A DNA stretch of 15,954 bases from a bacterium (GTDB lineage: Bacteria > Latescibacterota > Latescibacteria > Latescibacterales > Latescibacteraceae): NCBI GenBank assembly GCA_021372535.1, contig JAJFUH010000117.1, forward strand, positions 1 through 15,954, in the 5' to 3' direction. The position numbers and the translations under genes were made by a program. The notes below the pieces were generated by a model. It had not been told where the DNA came from. It ran no database searches and worked only from the letters and a program-made list of their open reading frames with translations. Below, in pieces: positions 6,492 through 13,419 of the stretch (positions are counted from its first letter, which is position 1; each line of letters opens with the position of its first letter).

Positions 6492-7889
6492 TCAGTACCC
6501 CCGCTGCTCGGCGTAGGGCTGCATCATGCGGTTGAATCCACGGCCGGCGCGGTAGTTGCCCATGAGAAAATAGGGTATCGATCCTCGGCGCGCCATTTCA
6601 TCTGCCCACTGGGCGCAGATCATCTGCTGGATGATATTGGCTGTGATTCCGCTCGTCGGGCAGAACGTACCGCTCCGTTTCGGAATGCCGATAACTCCCC
6701 CGGACTCGGGTGAAAAGCTGTCGAATCCCGCATCGGCTGCATCGATAAGCCGTCCCGGCGGCACGACGCCGTCGACGGATGCCGGGGCGATGCCGATAAC
6801 GAACGCCCCCTCGACCTGCCTGTCGAGAGCGAGCCTCACCTCTTCCGGGTGCGAAGGCGATATTCCGGATATAAGCATGACATTGCGTGTCTTATGGGCA
6901 TTCCAGTCGCCGGTATTGGGCATCCATGGGCCGGAAGCGACGCGGACGAGCTCGCTCGCAAGTCCCGTGTGCTCGATGCTCTTGACAAACCACCGGCCGC
7001 CCTCACGGATACGGTGCGCCATCCCGACCGCAGTTTCCCTGATACGGTCCCTGTGAGTATCCTTGATTTTTATCACCCGTTCCGTCAGGATTTCGAGGTA
7101 TTCGGCGCTCCTGTCCACCGGTTTCGCTTTGGGATCGGCGAGCTTGTTGGCGATTTCAGCCGAAAGCATCCAGTAGAGCGCTCCGAGCGCTGTCACGCAT
7201 GACGGGCAGATTGCCATATAAGGAATTTCGGGCGCATGCACGAGTCCCTGCTCGTAGGGGATATAGCTGTGGAGAATCTCGCTGGATACATCCCTGAGCA
7301 TGAGGTTGTCTTCGTTCGGCAGGACATACCCCTCGGGCCAGAATTCGTTGTTGACGTAGTTGACCGGTATGCTCACGACGTATACACCGCGGTCACGGGC
7401 GGCCTGGAGAGATTTGTTGCAGTAATTGGTGAAGATCATGTCCCCTTTTTTGAGGTCTTCGAACGCCGCTTCCGCCATCTCACCCTTGTTCTGCTTGTCG
7501 CTTTTTCCGGTGTGGGTCTTCATGACACAGGGATTGCCGCGCCGCTCCTCGCTCTGCTCCATTGTCGGCATATGACCGATATTCGCCGAATTCCAGACGG
7601 TTCCGCCGTTTTTGACGACACTCGCAGCGCGGCTGCTCAGTTCGCCGATATGTTCGAGCTCACCGTGGAGACACCCGAGTATTTCCATGGTACCCCGGTG
7701 ATACTCGTCCATGAAGAGGATTTTATGCCCGAAATCATATTCGCTGTCCCAACGGCATCCCTCCGTTTTCACGGGACAGGACTTTTCCTGCGCCGCCGAT
7801 GGCAGGGCAGCGGGAACGCCTCCCGCAGCCACTCCGGCGCCGAGGAGGACACCGTTGCGCAGCAGGCTGCGACGGCTCGTTGTATTCAT
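6492..7889 (-). CDS. Tat-exported double-SIS-like protein, paralogue of 8153-9529
   Basis: A 465-residue protein predicted to be exported folded: SRRSLLRNG at 5-13 is a twin-arginine signal, followed by an Ala/Gly-rich segment with likely cleavage near PSAAQ (30-34). The body looks like two tandem sugar-isomerase (SIS) folds. Repeat 1, about 85-250, holds VVKNGGTVWNSANIGHMP and CPSCVTALGALYWMLSAEIANKL. Repeat 2, about 285-435, holds IREGGRWFVKSIEHTG, RNVMLISGISPSHPEEV and CPTSGITANIIQQM. The C-terminus, with CPTSG and terminal RGY, matches the divergent neighbour. SIS folds usually bind phosphosugars in the cytoplasm, so an exported form is unusual. The start is fixed by GGAGGT 5 nt before the ATG on the minus strand. 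Catalytic activity is unknown. The gene is alone on its strand. Confidence 0.75.
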   Translation of the reverse strand: MNTTSRRSLLRNGVLLGAGVAAGGVPAALPSAAQEKSCPVKTEGCRWDSEYDFGHKILFMDEYHRGTMEILGCLHGELEHIGELSSRAASVVKNGGTVWNSANIGHMPTMEQSEERRGNPCVMKTHTGKSDKQNKGEMAEAAFEDLKKGDMIFTNYCNKSLQAARDRGVYVVSIPVNYVNNEFWPEGYVLPNEDNLMLRDVSSEILHSYIPYEQGLVHAPEIPYMAICPSCVTALGALYWMLSAEIANKLADPKAKPVDRSAEYLEILTERVIKIKDTHRDRIRETAVGMAHRIREGGRWFVKSIEHTGLASELVRVASGPWMPNTGDWNAHKTRNVMLISGISPSHPEEVRLALDRQVEGAFVIGIAPASVDGVVPPGRLIDAADAGFDSFSPESGGVIGIPKRSGTFCPTSGITANIIQQMICAQWADEMARRGSIPYFLMGNYRAGRGFNRMMQPYAEQRGY

Positions 7890-8152
7890 GGTTTGACCTC
7901 CGTTGTATGCTATGGTATGACATTCGTTCGTTTTGCTAAATTAATATACGCGAGCGAATAAATCAAACAACTATGAGATAGATCGACCCGGTTGAAAAAA
8001 AACCGGCTCAAATTGAGAGAAATTTTTTGTGAATTTTCAGATATATATTATATACAAGACTGTCAGTATATATAACATATTCCGTAAAACAAGCTTGAGG
8101 TGATGAATATTACTTCCCATAAAATAACGCCTTTTTATCGAAGGGGGCTGCC
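7890..8152. promoter_or_regulatory. Divergent intergenic region between the two SIS-like genes
   Basis: This 263-nt AT-rich spacer must carry both promoters. It holds a CCGGTT (7988-7993)/AACCGG (8001-8006) hairpin with an A-rich loop and a run of alternating AT at 8041-8075. For the plus-strand gene, TTGTGA (8027-8032) and TATACA (8051-8056) are spaced 18 bp, a possible but weak promoter in such AT-rich sequence. No clear promoter for the minus-strand gene stood out. A shared regulatory region for the paralogues is inference from the arrangement. Confidence 0.35.
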
Positions 8153-9529
8153 ATGAACCGTCGCGACTTTTGCCGTTGTATGCCGTTAACGATTCCCTGC
8201 CTCATGGTCGGGTCACACGCTCTCAGCGCCCAGGGGAGTTTCGCGTTCGGAGCAGACCGTCTTCCCGGTGAGCCGCTCGCGCTCGTATATCCCCGCCGGA
8301 TACGTGAAATGCTGACCCGTGTCCGCGAGACCCAGTCGGGGAACATCCTTGAGGCAGCCTATGCAATCGCCCGTACCGTTGAAAAGGGAAACCGTGTCTG
8401 GTGCTACTGGGATCAGGGGCATACATACAGATCGGATATTTTCCCCGGCCGTGACGGCGAACCGGAAATTCTCACTCCCGGATATGACCCGAAACAGGCG
8501 AAGAAGGGCGATATCGTGCTCGTGGATTATCCCATGAGCCCGGAGCTCATCGCCGATATAGCCGCGAAAGACCTCTTCGTCGTGGGCGGGCCATCCCCCT
8601 GGAGCGGCGACATGCTGTACGGTCTTGAGTGGGTGACTCCCGAGGCAAAGCGCATCCGGCTTCGTCCGGTCGCCGACATCTGGATTGAAACATATATCGA
8701 TGCCATCGGCGCGCAGGTGAAGATTCCGGGTTCCTCCGCTCCGCTCGGCCCCGAATCGGGCCCGCTTTCCACCTCCATTTTCTGGATGATGATCGCGGAC
8801 GCATGCCGTATTCTCGCGGTGGACGGCAAACCGGTGAAGGTCAAGGGCGATGAGCCGAAACCCGGCGACAAGACCGACCGGGCATCTCTCTCCGCTCCGC
8901 TCATGGACGATTACTTCGACGAGATCATACGCGAGCTTGAAATGGTTGCCGCCGAGCTCGGATCGATACGGAACATGGCGGGTATCGCAGTCGATACCCT
9001 TCTCGGCGGGGGGAATGTGTATGTCTACAGCAGGTATCGCGAGGCGCTCGCGAGCGAAGCCACGGGCAGACGCGGGGGATTCGCCTTTGCGAAGAACCTC
9101 ACGGACGAAAAAATAACCGGAACATCGAAAGACTGTGTGATCGTTGGTACCTACAAGCCCGATGACGAGGCCGATCTCAAAAACCTCGACGCCATGAAGA
9201 GCCTCGGCATGAGGACGATGTCCATCGGCCCGGTAACCCGCGGTTTCAGAATCCCCGACGGTAGAATTGTCGCGCGCGAAACCGAAGCCCATGCGGGACG
9301 GATGGCCGACACCTACGGGCTTTTCGCCATTCCCGGATTCGAGCGGCGGGTCTGCCCGACTTCGGGAGTGATGGTCACCACCATCCTCTGGACTCTCTCC
9401 GCGGAAATTGCCGACCAGATCATCACACGCACCGGCGATGCCCCGGCCATCTATTTCAACGGCGCACTTACCTGGGACGCACGCTGGGACGAGCAGATGC
9501 GCGCGCTTGCGGATACGAGGGGGTATTAA
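8153..9529 (+). CDS. Tat-exported double-SIS-like protein, paralogue of 6492-7889
   Basis: A 458-residue protein starting MNRRDFCR, a Tat-type twin-arginine signal with a short weak hydrophobic part and probable cleavage near ALSAQ (23-27). Repeat 1 has VEKGNRVWCYWDQGHTYRSD (76-95), KKGDIVLVDYPMSPEL (117-132) and IGAQVKIPGSSAPLGPESGP (185-204) with STSIFWMMIADAC, which is the typical SIS layout. Repeat 2 has LLGGGNVYVYSRYREALA (283-300), DCVIVGTYKPDDEADL (327-342) and CPTSGVMVTTILWTLSAEIA (401-420). Its last 60 residues align with the minus-strand neighbour, including CPTSG and terminal DTRGY/EQRGY. AGGGGG at 8142-8147 sets the start. The 388-nt gap to the DUF362 gene on the same strand contains a tandem array, so co-transcription is unproven. 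Function unknown; a sugar-phosphate isomerase or binding role is only inferred. Confidence 0.75.
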   Translation: MNRRDFCRCMPLTIPCLMVGSHALSAQGSFAFGADRLPGEPLALVYPRRIREMLTRVRETQSGNILEAAYAIARTVEKGNRVWCYWDQGHTYRSDIFPGRDGEPEILTPGYDPKQAKKGDIVLVDYPMSPELIADIAAKDLFVVGGPSPWSGDMLYGLEWVTPEAKRIRLRPVADIWIETYIDAIGAQVKIPGSSAPLGPESGPLSTSIFWMMIADACRILAVDGKPVKVKGDEPKPGDKTDRASLSAPLMDDYFDEIIRELEMVAAELGSIRNMAGIAVDTLLGGGNVYVYSRYREALASEATGRRGGFAFAKNLTDEKITGTSKDCVIVGTYKPDDEADLKNLDAMKSLGMRTMSIGPVTRGFRIPDGRIVARETEAHAGRMADTYGLFAIPGFERRVCPTSGVMVTTILWTLSAEIADQIITRTGDAPAIYFNGALTWDARWDEQMRALADTRGY

Positions 9530-9533
9530 GACA

Positions 9534-9760
9534 GGCAGAAGGCACAAGGCACAAGGCAGAAGGGGAAAAGATAAGACATAAAGCATGAAAGAAAGGCATA
9601 AGGCGCAAGGCATAAGGCAGAAGGGGAAAAGATAAGACATAAAGCATGAAAGAAAGGCATAAGGCATAAGGCGCAAGGCATAAGGCAGAAGGGGAAAAGA
9701 TAAGACATAAAGCATGAAAGAAAGGCATAAGGCGCAAGGCATAAGGCAGAAGGGGAAAAA
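9534..9760 (+). repeat. Hierarchical tandem array: GGCRYAA-type heptamers plus 33-nt spacers
   Basis: Starting 4 nt after the stop codon, the array reads as blocks of heptamers (GGCAGAA, GGCACAA, GGCATAA, GGCGCAA) in groups of 4, 4, 5 and 4. They are separated by three identical 33-nt spacers at 9562-9594, 9623-9655 and 9691-9723; each spacer starts GGGGAAAAGATAAG and ends GAAAGAAA. A fourth spacer is cut short at 9752-9760. The long period is therefore 61, 68 and 61 nt, the 68 coming from one extra heptamer. One strand is nearly all purine. The remaining gap to 9917 is AT-rich, with no gene seen. Confidence 0.9.
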
Positions 9761-9917
9761 CTAAAGAATCATTACATCAGGTACGTATAGAGGTGAAAAA
9801 AGAGTCGGAGAAATGATGAAAAATGATTTATATTAATATGGTGGCATATTTTATAAAAAACCGTAAAAAAATTTTTTTCAGTAAGACGGGAATATCGAAT
9901 AACAGGGAGAAAATGGC

Positions 9918-11741
9918 ATGGCAGAAAAGAAAAGGCGGTACTCAATCATCGGTGTCTCGGCGCTTGTGATTATCGTTATTGTTGCACTTGATGTGTTCAT
10001 TGCGCACCGTAAGAACGGCATGTCGATCGATCTGATAGATACCTCCACGGCTGCTCCGGCGAGAAAAGCGGTGGTTACCATTGCGACATCAGCCGACAGG
10101 GAGCTTGTGGCACCGGTTCCCATCGACACCGAGAAGCTTACCTATGAACAGATTGATGCCGTTGTCCGCAGGGCGCTCGAACTCGATACATCGGAAACGT
10201 CGCTCAAAAAAGTCATAAAACCGTCCGACTGGGTGCTCCTCAAGCTCAACCTGGTGCACGGCCCGGTCAAGGATAATGACGGCAAACGTCAGAACAAGAA
10301 TTTCTGGCAACACGGTTTCGAGCACTGGGGAGATGTGACCGATGCCCGTGTGGTCAAGAGCGTGATCACGTACATGCTCGAAAATATCAAACCGAAACGC
10401 ATCACCCTCGTCGAGGGTTCGGGCACATGGGCTGTTGCCGGGAAACGCGGCACAGCGCCGTACTATGATTCCTCCTCTTATGATGTGGACGGATGGACTG
10501 TTCAGTGGCGCGAGTTCGATAACCTCTGTTACAAGGACATGTGCGAGGAATTCACGAAGTCCCAGAATCATACCATCGTCGATTATGTCGATCTCAACGA
10601 GGATCAGTACCGCTTCGTCCCGGTGCCCGGCGGCGCATTTCAGCGGGTCGACTGCAAATTCCGCGACAGCAAACAGTACGGCCGTGACGCTGTCATACCG
10701 GATTCGGGAAAGCTCCGCGACGGGTACTACATGCCGGTGACCATGCTCGATGCCGACAAGCTCGTCAACATCCCCGCCATGAAAATGAACGCCGGAGGGG
10801 GAACGCTCATCTTCAAGAACTATGTCGGTGCATTTTCCTCTTTCCCGTACGGTGACGGGGTGGCGAAGAGCCAGATGGACCGTTTCGGATTCGCGCAGGG
10901 GATGGTCGATATTTTCAGCTACCGCCCGACAAATTACGGCATTATCGCCGGCTTCTGGGCGTCCGAGAAAGACTGGCCGTCATACACCACGAATCTCCAT
11001 AATAATATCGTCATCGCCGGAGGAGACCCGCTCGCGGTTGAAGCCACGACCCTCAGAGCAATGGGTGTCAATCCGTACGAAGTTATCCAGACCTATCTTG
11101 CACAGGCGAAAGGTTTCGGCACAGCCGACGAAAATGACATCACGGTGGTGGGACCTCCGGTCAGAAAAGTTCGCAGAAATTTTGTCAAACATTCGGCATA
11201 CATTGGAATCGGGTTCCAGAACTATCTCATGAACGGGCCTTATAAGGAAACCGACCTCGATAAGGACCTGCTCGGCGGCGAGGCGAAAATCAATCCTGTC
11301 GATGGCGATACGACGAACGGTAAACCATGGTGGGTGTTCAGGCATCCCTACGGGCTCCCGGAAGCGTATGTGAGCCTCAACGAGAATATCGGGGATGATC
11401 TCACGAACACCATCACCTATGCCTACCTCTGCCTCAAGTCATTGTCCCGGCAGGAGGGGACGTTTACCTTCGGATTCGATGACGGCGTCAAGGTCTATCT
11501 CAACGGAAACGTGATTTTCAGGGATGACGGCCCCCGCGAATTCAAGATCAGGGAATTTTCGATCCCTGTGACACTCGAAAAAGGCGAGAACCGGCTGCTC
11601 ATCAAGCTCAAAAACCGTTTCGGGCCTGCCGGCTTCGCTTCCTGCATCGAGGACACCTCGAAAACGAGGCTCTATGACATGGAAGTGACGGTGCCGAAGG
11701 AAAAGGGTATGGCATTATTGGGGAAATCCGGTAAAACCTGA
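9918..11741 (+). CDS. Membrane-anchored DUF362 protein with C-terminal beta-rich domain
   Basis: A 607-residue protein with one N-terminal membrane anchor (about 8-29) and the rest probably outside the cytoplasm. Residues about 50-415 match the DUF362 (COG2006) pattern: DWVLLKLNLVHG (104-115), TDARVVKSVI (141-150), KRITLVEGSG (160-169), KLVNIPAMKM...LIFKNYVGAFS (281-307) and IVIAGGDPLAVEATTLRAMG (364-383). Many DUF362 proteins carry a ferredoxin-like Fe-S domain; no CxxCxxC cluster is present here. Instead residues about 455-595 have FTFGFDDGVKVYLNGNVIF (516-534) and LEKGENRLLIKLKN (553-566), typical of PA14-like or sugar-binding jelly-roll domains. GGGAG 8 nt before the ATG sets the start. 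The molecular function of DUF362 is poorly known. Family call firm; C-domain call inferred. Confidence 0.85.
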   Translation: MAEKKRRYSIIGVSALVIIVIVALDVFIAHRKNGMSIDLIDTSTAAPARKAVVTIATSADRELVAPVPIDTEKLTYEQIDAVVRRALELDTSETSLKKVIKPSDWVLLKLNLVHGPVKDNDGKRQNKNFWQHGFEHWGDVTDARVVKSVITYMLENIKPKRITLVEGSGTWAVAGKRGTAPYYDSSSYDVDGWTVQWREFDNLCYKDMCEEFTKSQNHTIVDYVDLNEDQYRFVPVPGGAFQRVDCKFRDSKQYGRDAVIPDSGKLRDGYYMPVTMLDADKLVNIPAMKMNAGGGTLIFKNYVGAFSSFPYGDGVAKSQMDRFGFAQGMVDIFSYRPTNYGIIAGFWASEKDWPSYTTNLHNNIVIAGGDPLAVEATTLRAMGVNPYEVIQTYLAQAKGFGTADENDITVVGPPVRKVRRNFVKHSAYIGIGFQNYLMNGPYKETDLDKDLLGGEAKINPVDGDTTNGKPWWVFRHPYGLPEAYVSLNENIGDDLTNTITYAYLCLKSLSRQEGTFTFGFDDGVKVYLNGNVIFRDDGPREFKIREFSIPVTLEKGENRLLIKLKNRFGPAGFASCIEDTSKTRLYDMEVTVPKEKGMALLGKSGKT

Positions 11742-11758
11742 AACAGTTTCAAGGGGTG

Positions 11759-11780
11759 GTGAAAAAGTATATTTTTTCAC
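11759..11780 (+). terminator. Possible weak terminator hairpin after the DUF362 gene
   Basis: GTGAAAAA (11759-11766), loop GTATAT, TTTTTCAC (11773-11780), 18 nt after the stop codon. The stem is AT-rich and the T-run lies inside its right arm, so it is a poor match to a standard intrinsic terminator. A second short stem, GCGCCCGG (11781-11788)/CCGGGTGC (11805-11812), follows at once. Confidence 0.3.
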
Positions 11781-11810
11781 GCGCCCGGTTACGAAATCTG
11801 TTGTCCGGGT

Positions 11811-11883
11811 GCTGTCAAGGGCATGTAAGCTTGTCCCCGAATCATTAATCGGGGATCGGCACTCCGTGCCGACCCTTGACAGC
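11811..11883. repeat. Three-way-junction palindrome, 73 nt, upstream of the permease
   Basis: An 11-bp perfect outer stem, GCTGTCAAGGG (11811-11821)/CCCTTGACAGC (11873-11883), encloses two perfect hairpins: CCCCGA (11835-11840)/TCGGGG (11849-11854) and TCGGCAC (11856-11862)/GTGCCGA (11866-11872). The stems are separated by only 0-1 nt on the 3' side. It sits about 65 nt before the permease start. It could be a palindromic mobile repeat or a structured leader that affects expression. It lacks tRNA landmarks. Confidence 0.65.
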
Positions 11884-11946
11884 CTTAATCTTACCATATG
11901 GTGTTTACAAGGCTTTTCATCATCTTTTTGTCCGGAGAAACAGCCG

Positions 11947-13032
11947 GTGACGGTTTTATATGAAATACTCGACGTTTTCTATGATCTCTATGGTTTCATG
12001 GAAAAGACGTTCAGAGGGACATATACCGAAAGAACACTGTCCAATACATGGATTCTGTTCACCCAGCTCTGGTATTATGTCGTGCTCGGGGCATTCGCCG
12101 CGGTTCTGGTGGCCATGTTCATGGAGCATGAAAAAATCAGGGCATTCCTGACCCGTTCCGGAAGCGCTCCCATTCTGTGTGCGGCGGTTCTCGGCGTGCT
12201 TTCGCCGATGTGCACCTTCGCCGCGATTCCCCTTGCGGGAGGCCTTCTGTCGGCCGGTGTTCCCCTGCCGCCGCTCATGGCATTTCTCATCGCATCGCCG
12301 CTCATGAATCCTTCGCTCTTTATCATCACATGGGGAGTCATGGGACCGCAGATGGCGATTGCGCGGACGGTTTCTGCTTTCGGGCTCGCGGTGTTCGGCG
12401 GCTGGATAACCGATGCCGCTCTTGCACGCGGCTGGGTCAGCTTCAAAAATCCGCTGAGAACCGGATTCGCGGCTGAAACTCACGTTCCGTCATGCCATGC
12501 AGATGCGCCCGCCAGACGCCTCACCGACACCATCGTACACTTTTTCAGGCATTCCCGGAAGATGACCCTCTTCATCGCACGATATTTCATGCTGGCGCTC
12601 TTTCTCGCCGGAGCCGTGCAGGCCTGTATCAGTCCGCAGTGGATTGCCGCGCTCCTCGGCGGAACGGGATTCAAGTCGGTGCTCCTCGGCGGGCTGCTCG
12701 GTATACCGCTCTATGTGTGCGGCGGCGGGACAGTCGCGCTTATCGGCGTCCTGGTCGGCATGGGCATGGGGCAGGGCGCCGCGCTCGCATTCTTCATAAC
12801 CGGCCCGGCGACCAAGATTTCGACAATCGTATCGCTGCATGCCGTTCTCCGGAAAAAAGTGGCGCTCGTATACCTCGGTGTAACGCTCATCGGGGGAGTG
12901 CTCATCGGGTACGGCTACTCGAAGATTTCCCCGGAACTGACTATCGACTCACGCTGGTATGGAAGAGTGGAAGCAAAAGAGGATGCGGTCATGTACAAAC
13001 CGGGCGTCGGCTCACCCCAGAGCGGATTCTGA
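11947..13032 (+). CDS. ArsP/YraQ-type permease (PF03773-like), GTG start
   Basis: An inner-membrane permease of 361 residues with about eight hydrophobic segments in two halves around a hydrophilic loop (about 170-205). Family features are SPMCTFAAIPLAGGLLSAG (86-104), MAFLIASPLMNPSLF (111-125), CGGGTVALIG (258-267) and FFITGPATKIST (283-294). Characterised ArsP members export trivalent organoarsenicals; other members have unknown substrates. Here the usual Cys-Ser-Cys in the first motif is reduced to one Cys (C89, CTFA), so arsenic export should not be assumed. I chose GTG at 11947 because CGGAGA (11933-11938) lies 8 nt before it. A longer frame from an ATG at 11809 runs through the palindrome and has no similarity to the family. 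No ars genes or regulator are adjacent. Confidence 0.8.
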   Translation: MTVLYEILDVFYDLYGFMEKTFRGTYTERTLSNTWILFTQLWYYVVLGAFAAVLVAMFMEHEKIRAFLTRSGSAPILCAAVLGVLSPMCTFAAIPLAGGLLSAGVPLPPLMAFLIASPLMNPSLFIITWGVMGPQMAIARTVSAFGLAVFGGWITDAALARGWVSFKNPLRTGFAAETHVPSCHADAPARRLTDTIVHFFRHSRKMTLFIARYFMLALFLAGAVQACISPQWIAALLGGTGFKSVLLGGLLGIPLYVCGGGTVALIGVLVGMGMGQGAALAFFITGPATKISTIVSLHAVLRKKVALVYLGVTLIGGVLIGYGYSKISPELTIDSRWYGRVEAKEDAVMYKPGVGSPQSGF

Positions 13033-13065
13033 AAGATTTTCCTATAATTTCTACAGGTTTATTCT

Positions 13066-13228
13066 CCCGATATATTCACAAAATATAATAGAACGCGGAT
13101 TTACGCGGATTGGACGGATTTTCGCTGATTTGTTTTTTATATTTTTATAATCCATTGATAATTATGGATGATAGTATAAATACTCCGTTAAATCTATTTG
13201 TGTTTTGGTGTTTTTGTGGTTAAATATA
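13066..13228 (+). repeat. Dispersed repeat C, copy 2 (AACGCGGATT composite)
   Basis: The same modules as 3698-3840: CCCGATATATTCACAAAAT, GAACGCGGATTTACGCGGATT, an extra GGACGGATTTTCGCTGATTT, an AT-rich tract, GATAGTATAA, then TTTGTGTTTTGGTGTTTTTGTGG. It begins about 34 nt after the permease stop, as copy 1 begins about 22 nt after its gene. A related GTGTTCTCCGTGTCTCCGTGG tract is at 13311-13331. Together these explain most of the 387-nt gap before the heparinase gene; no coding sequence is seen there. Confidence 0.6.
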
Positions 13229-13419
13229 TTCATGAATAACCTCATAACCATAGATGGTCACATCGAAAGGTGAAAATGTAATTTCCAATTAATATTGAGC
13301 CTTATTCCGTGTTCTCCGTGTCTCCGTGGTGAAATCAGTCAAGTATATTTTCAGATAAATTTGATGTATGGTATGAACCAGACAATAAAACACTCAAAAT
13401 CCGATCAGGGGAGTTTTCG

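Noticed and set aside
8213-9742. Long open frame (509 codons) on the minus strand across the plus-strand SIS gene and the tandem array
   Set aside because: Its start region is translated repeat (MPCALCLSF-type), the rest is antisense to a gene with clear motifs and a good RBS, and it has no recognisable domain.
9534-9760. CRISPR array
   Set aside because: The spacers are identical to each other and the repeats are heptamers, the opposite of CRISPR; no cas genes are present.
11811-11883. tRNA or tRNA-like gene (73 nt, cloverleaf-like)
   Set aside because: Only two inner arms, an 11-bp outer stem, no T-loop GTTC motif, no anticodon arm and no CCA end.
11809-11946. N-terminal extension of the permease from the ATG at 11809
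   Set aside because: It translates the palindrome, has no ribosome site and no permease-like residues; GTG at 11947 has CGGAGA at ideal spacing.
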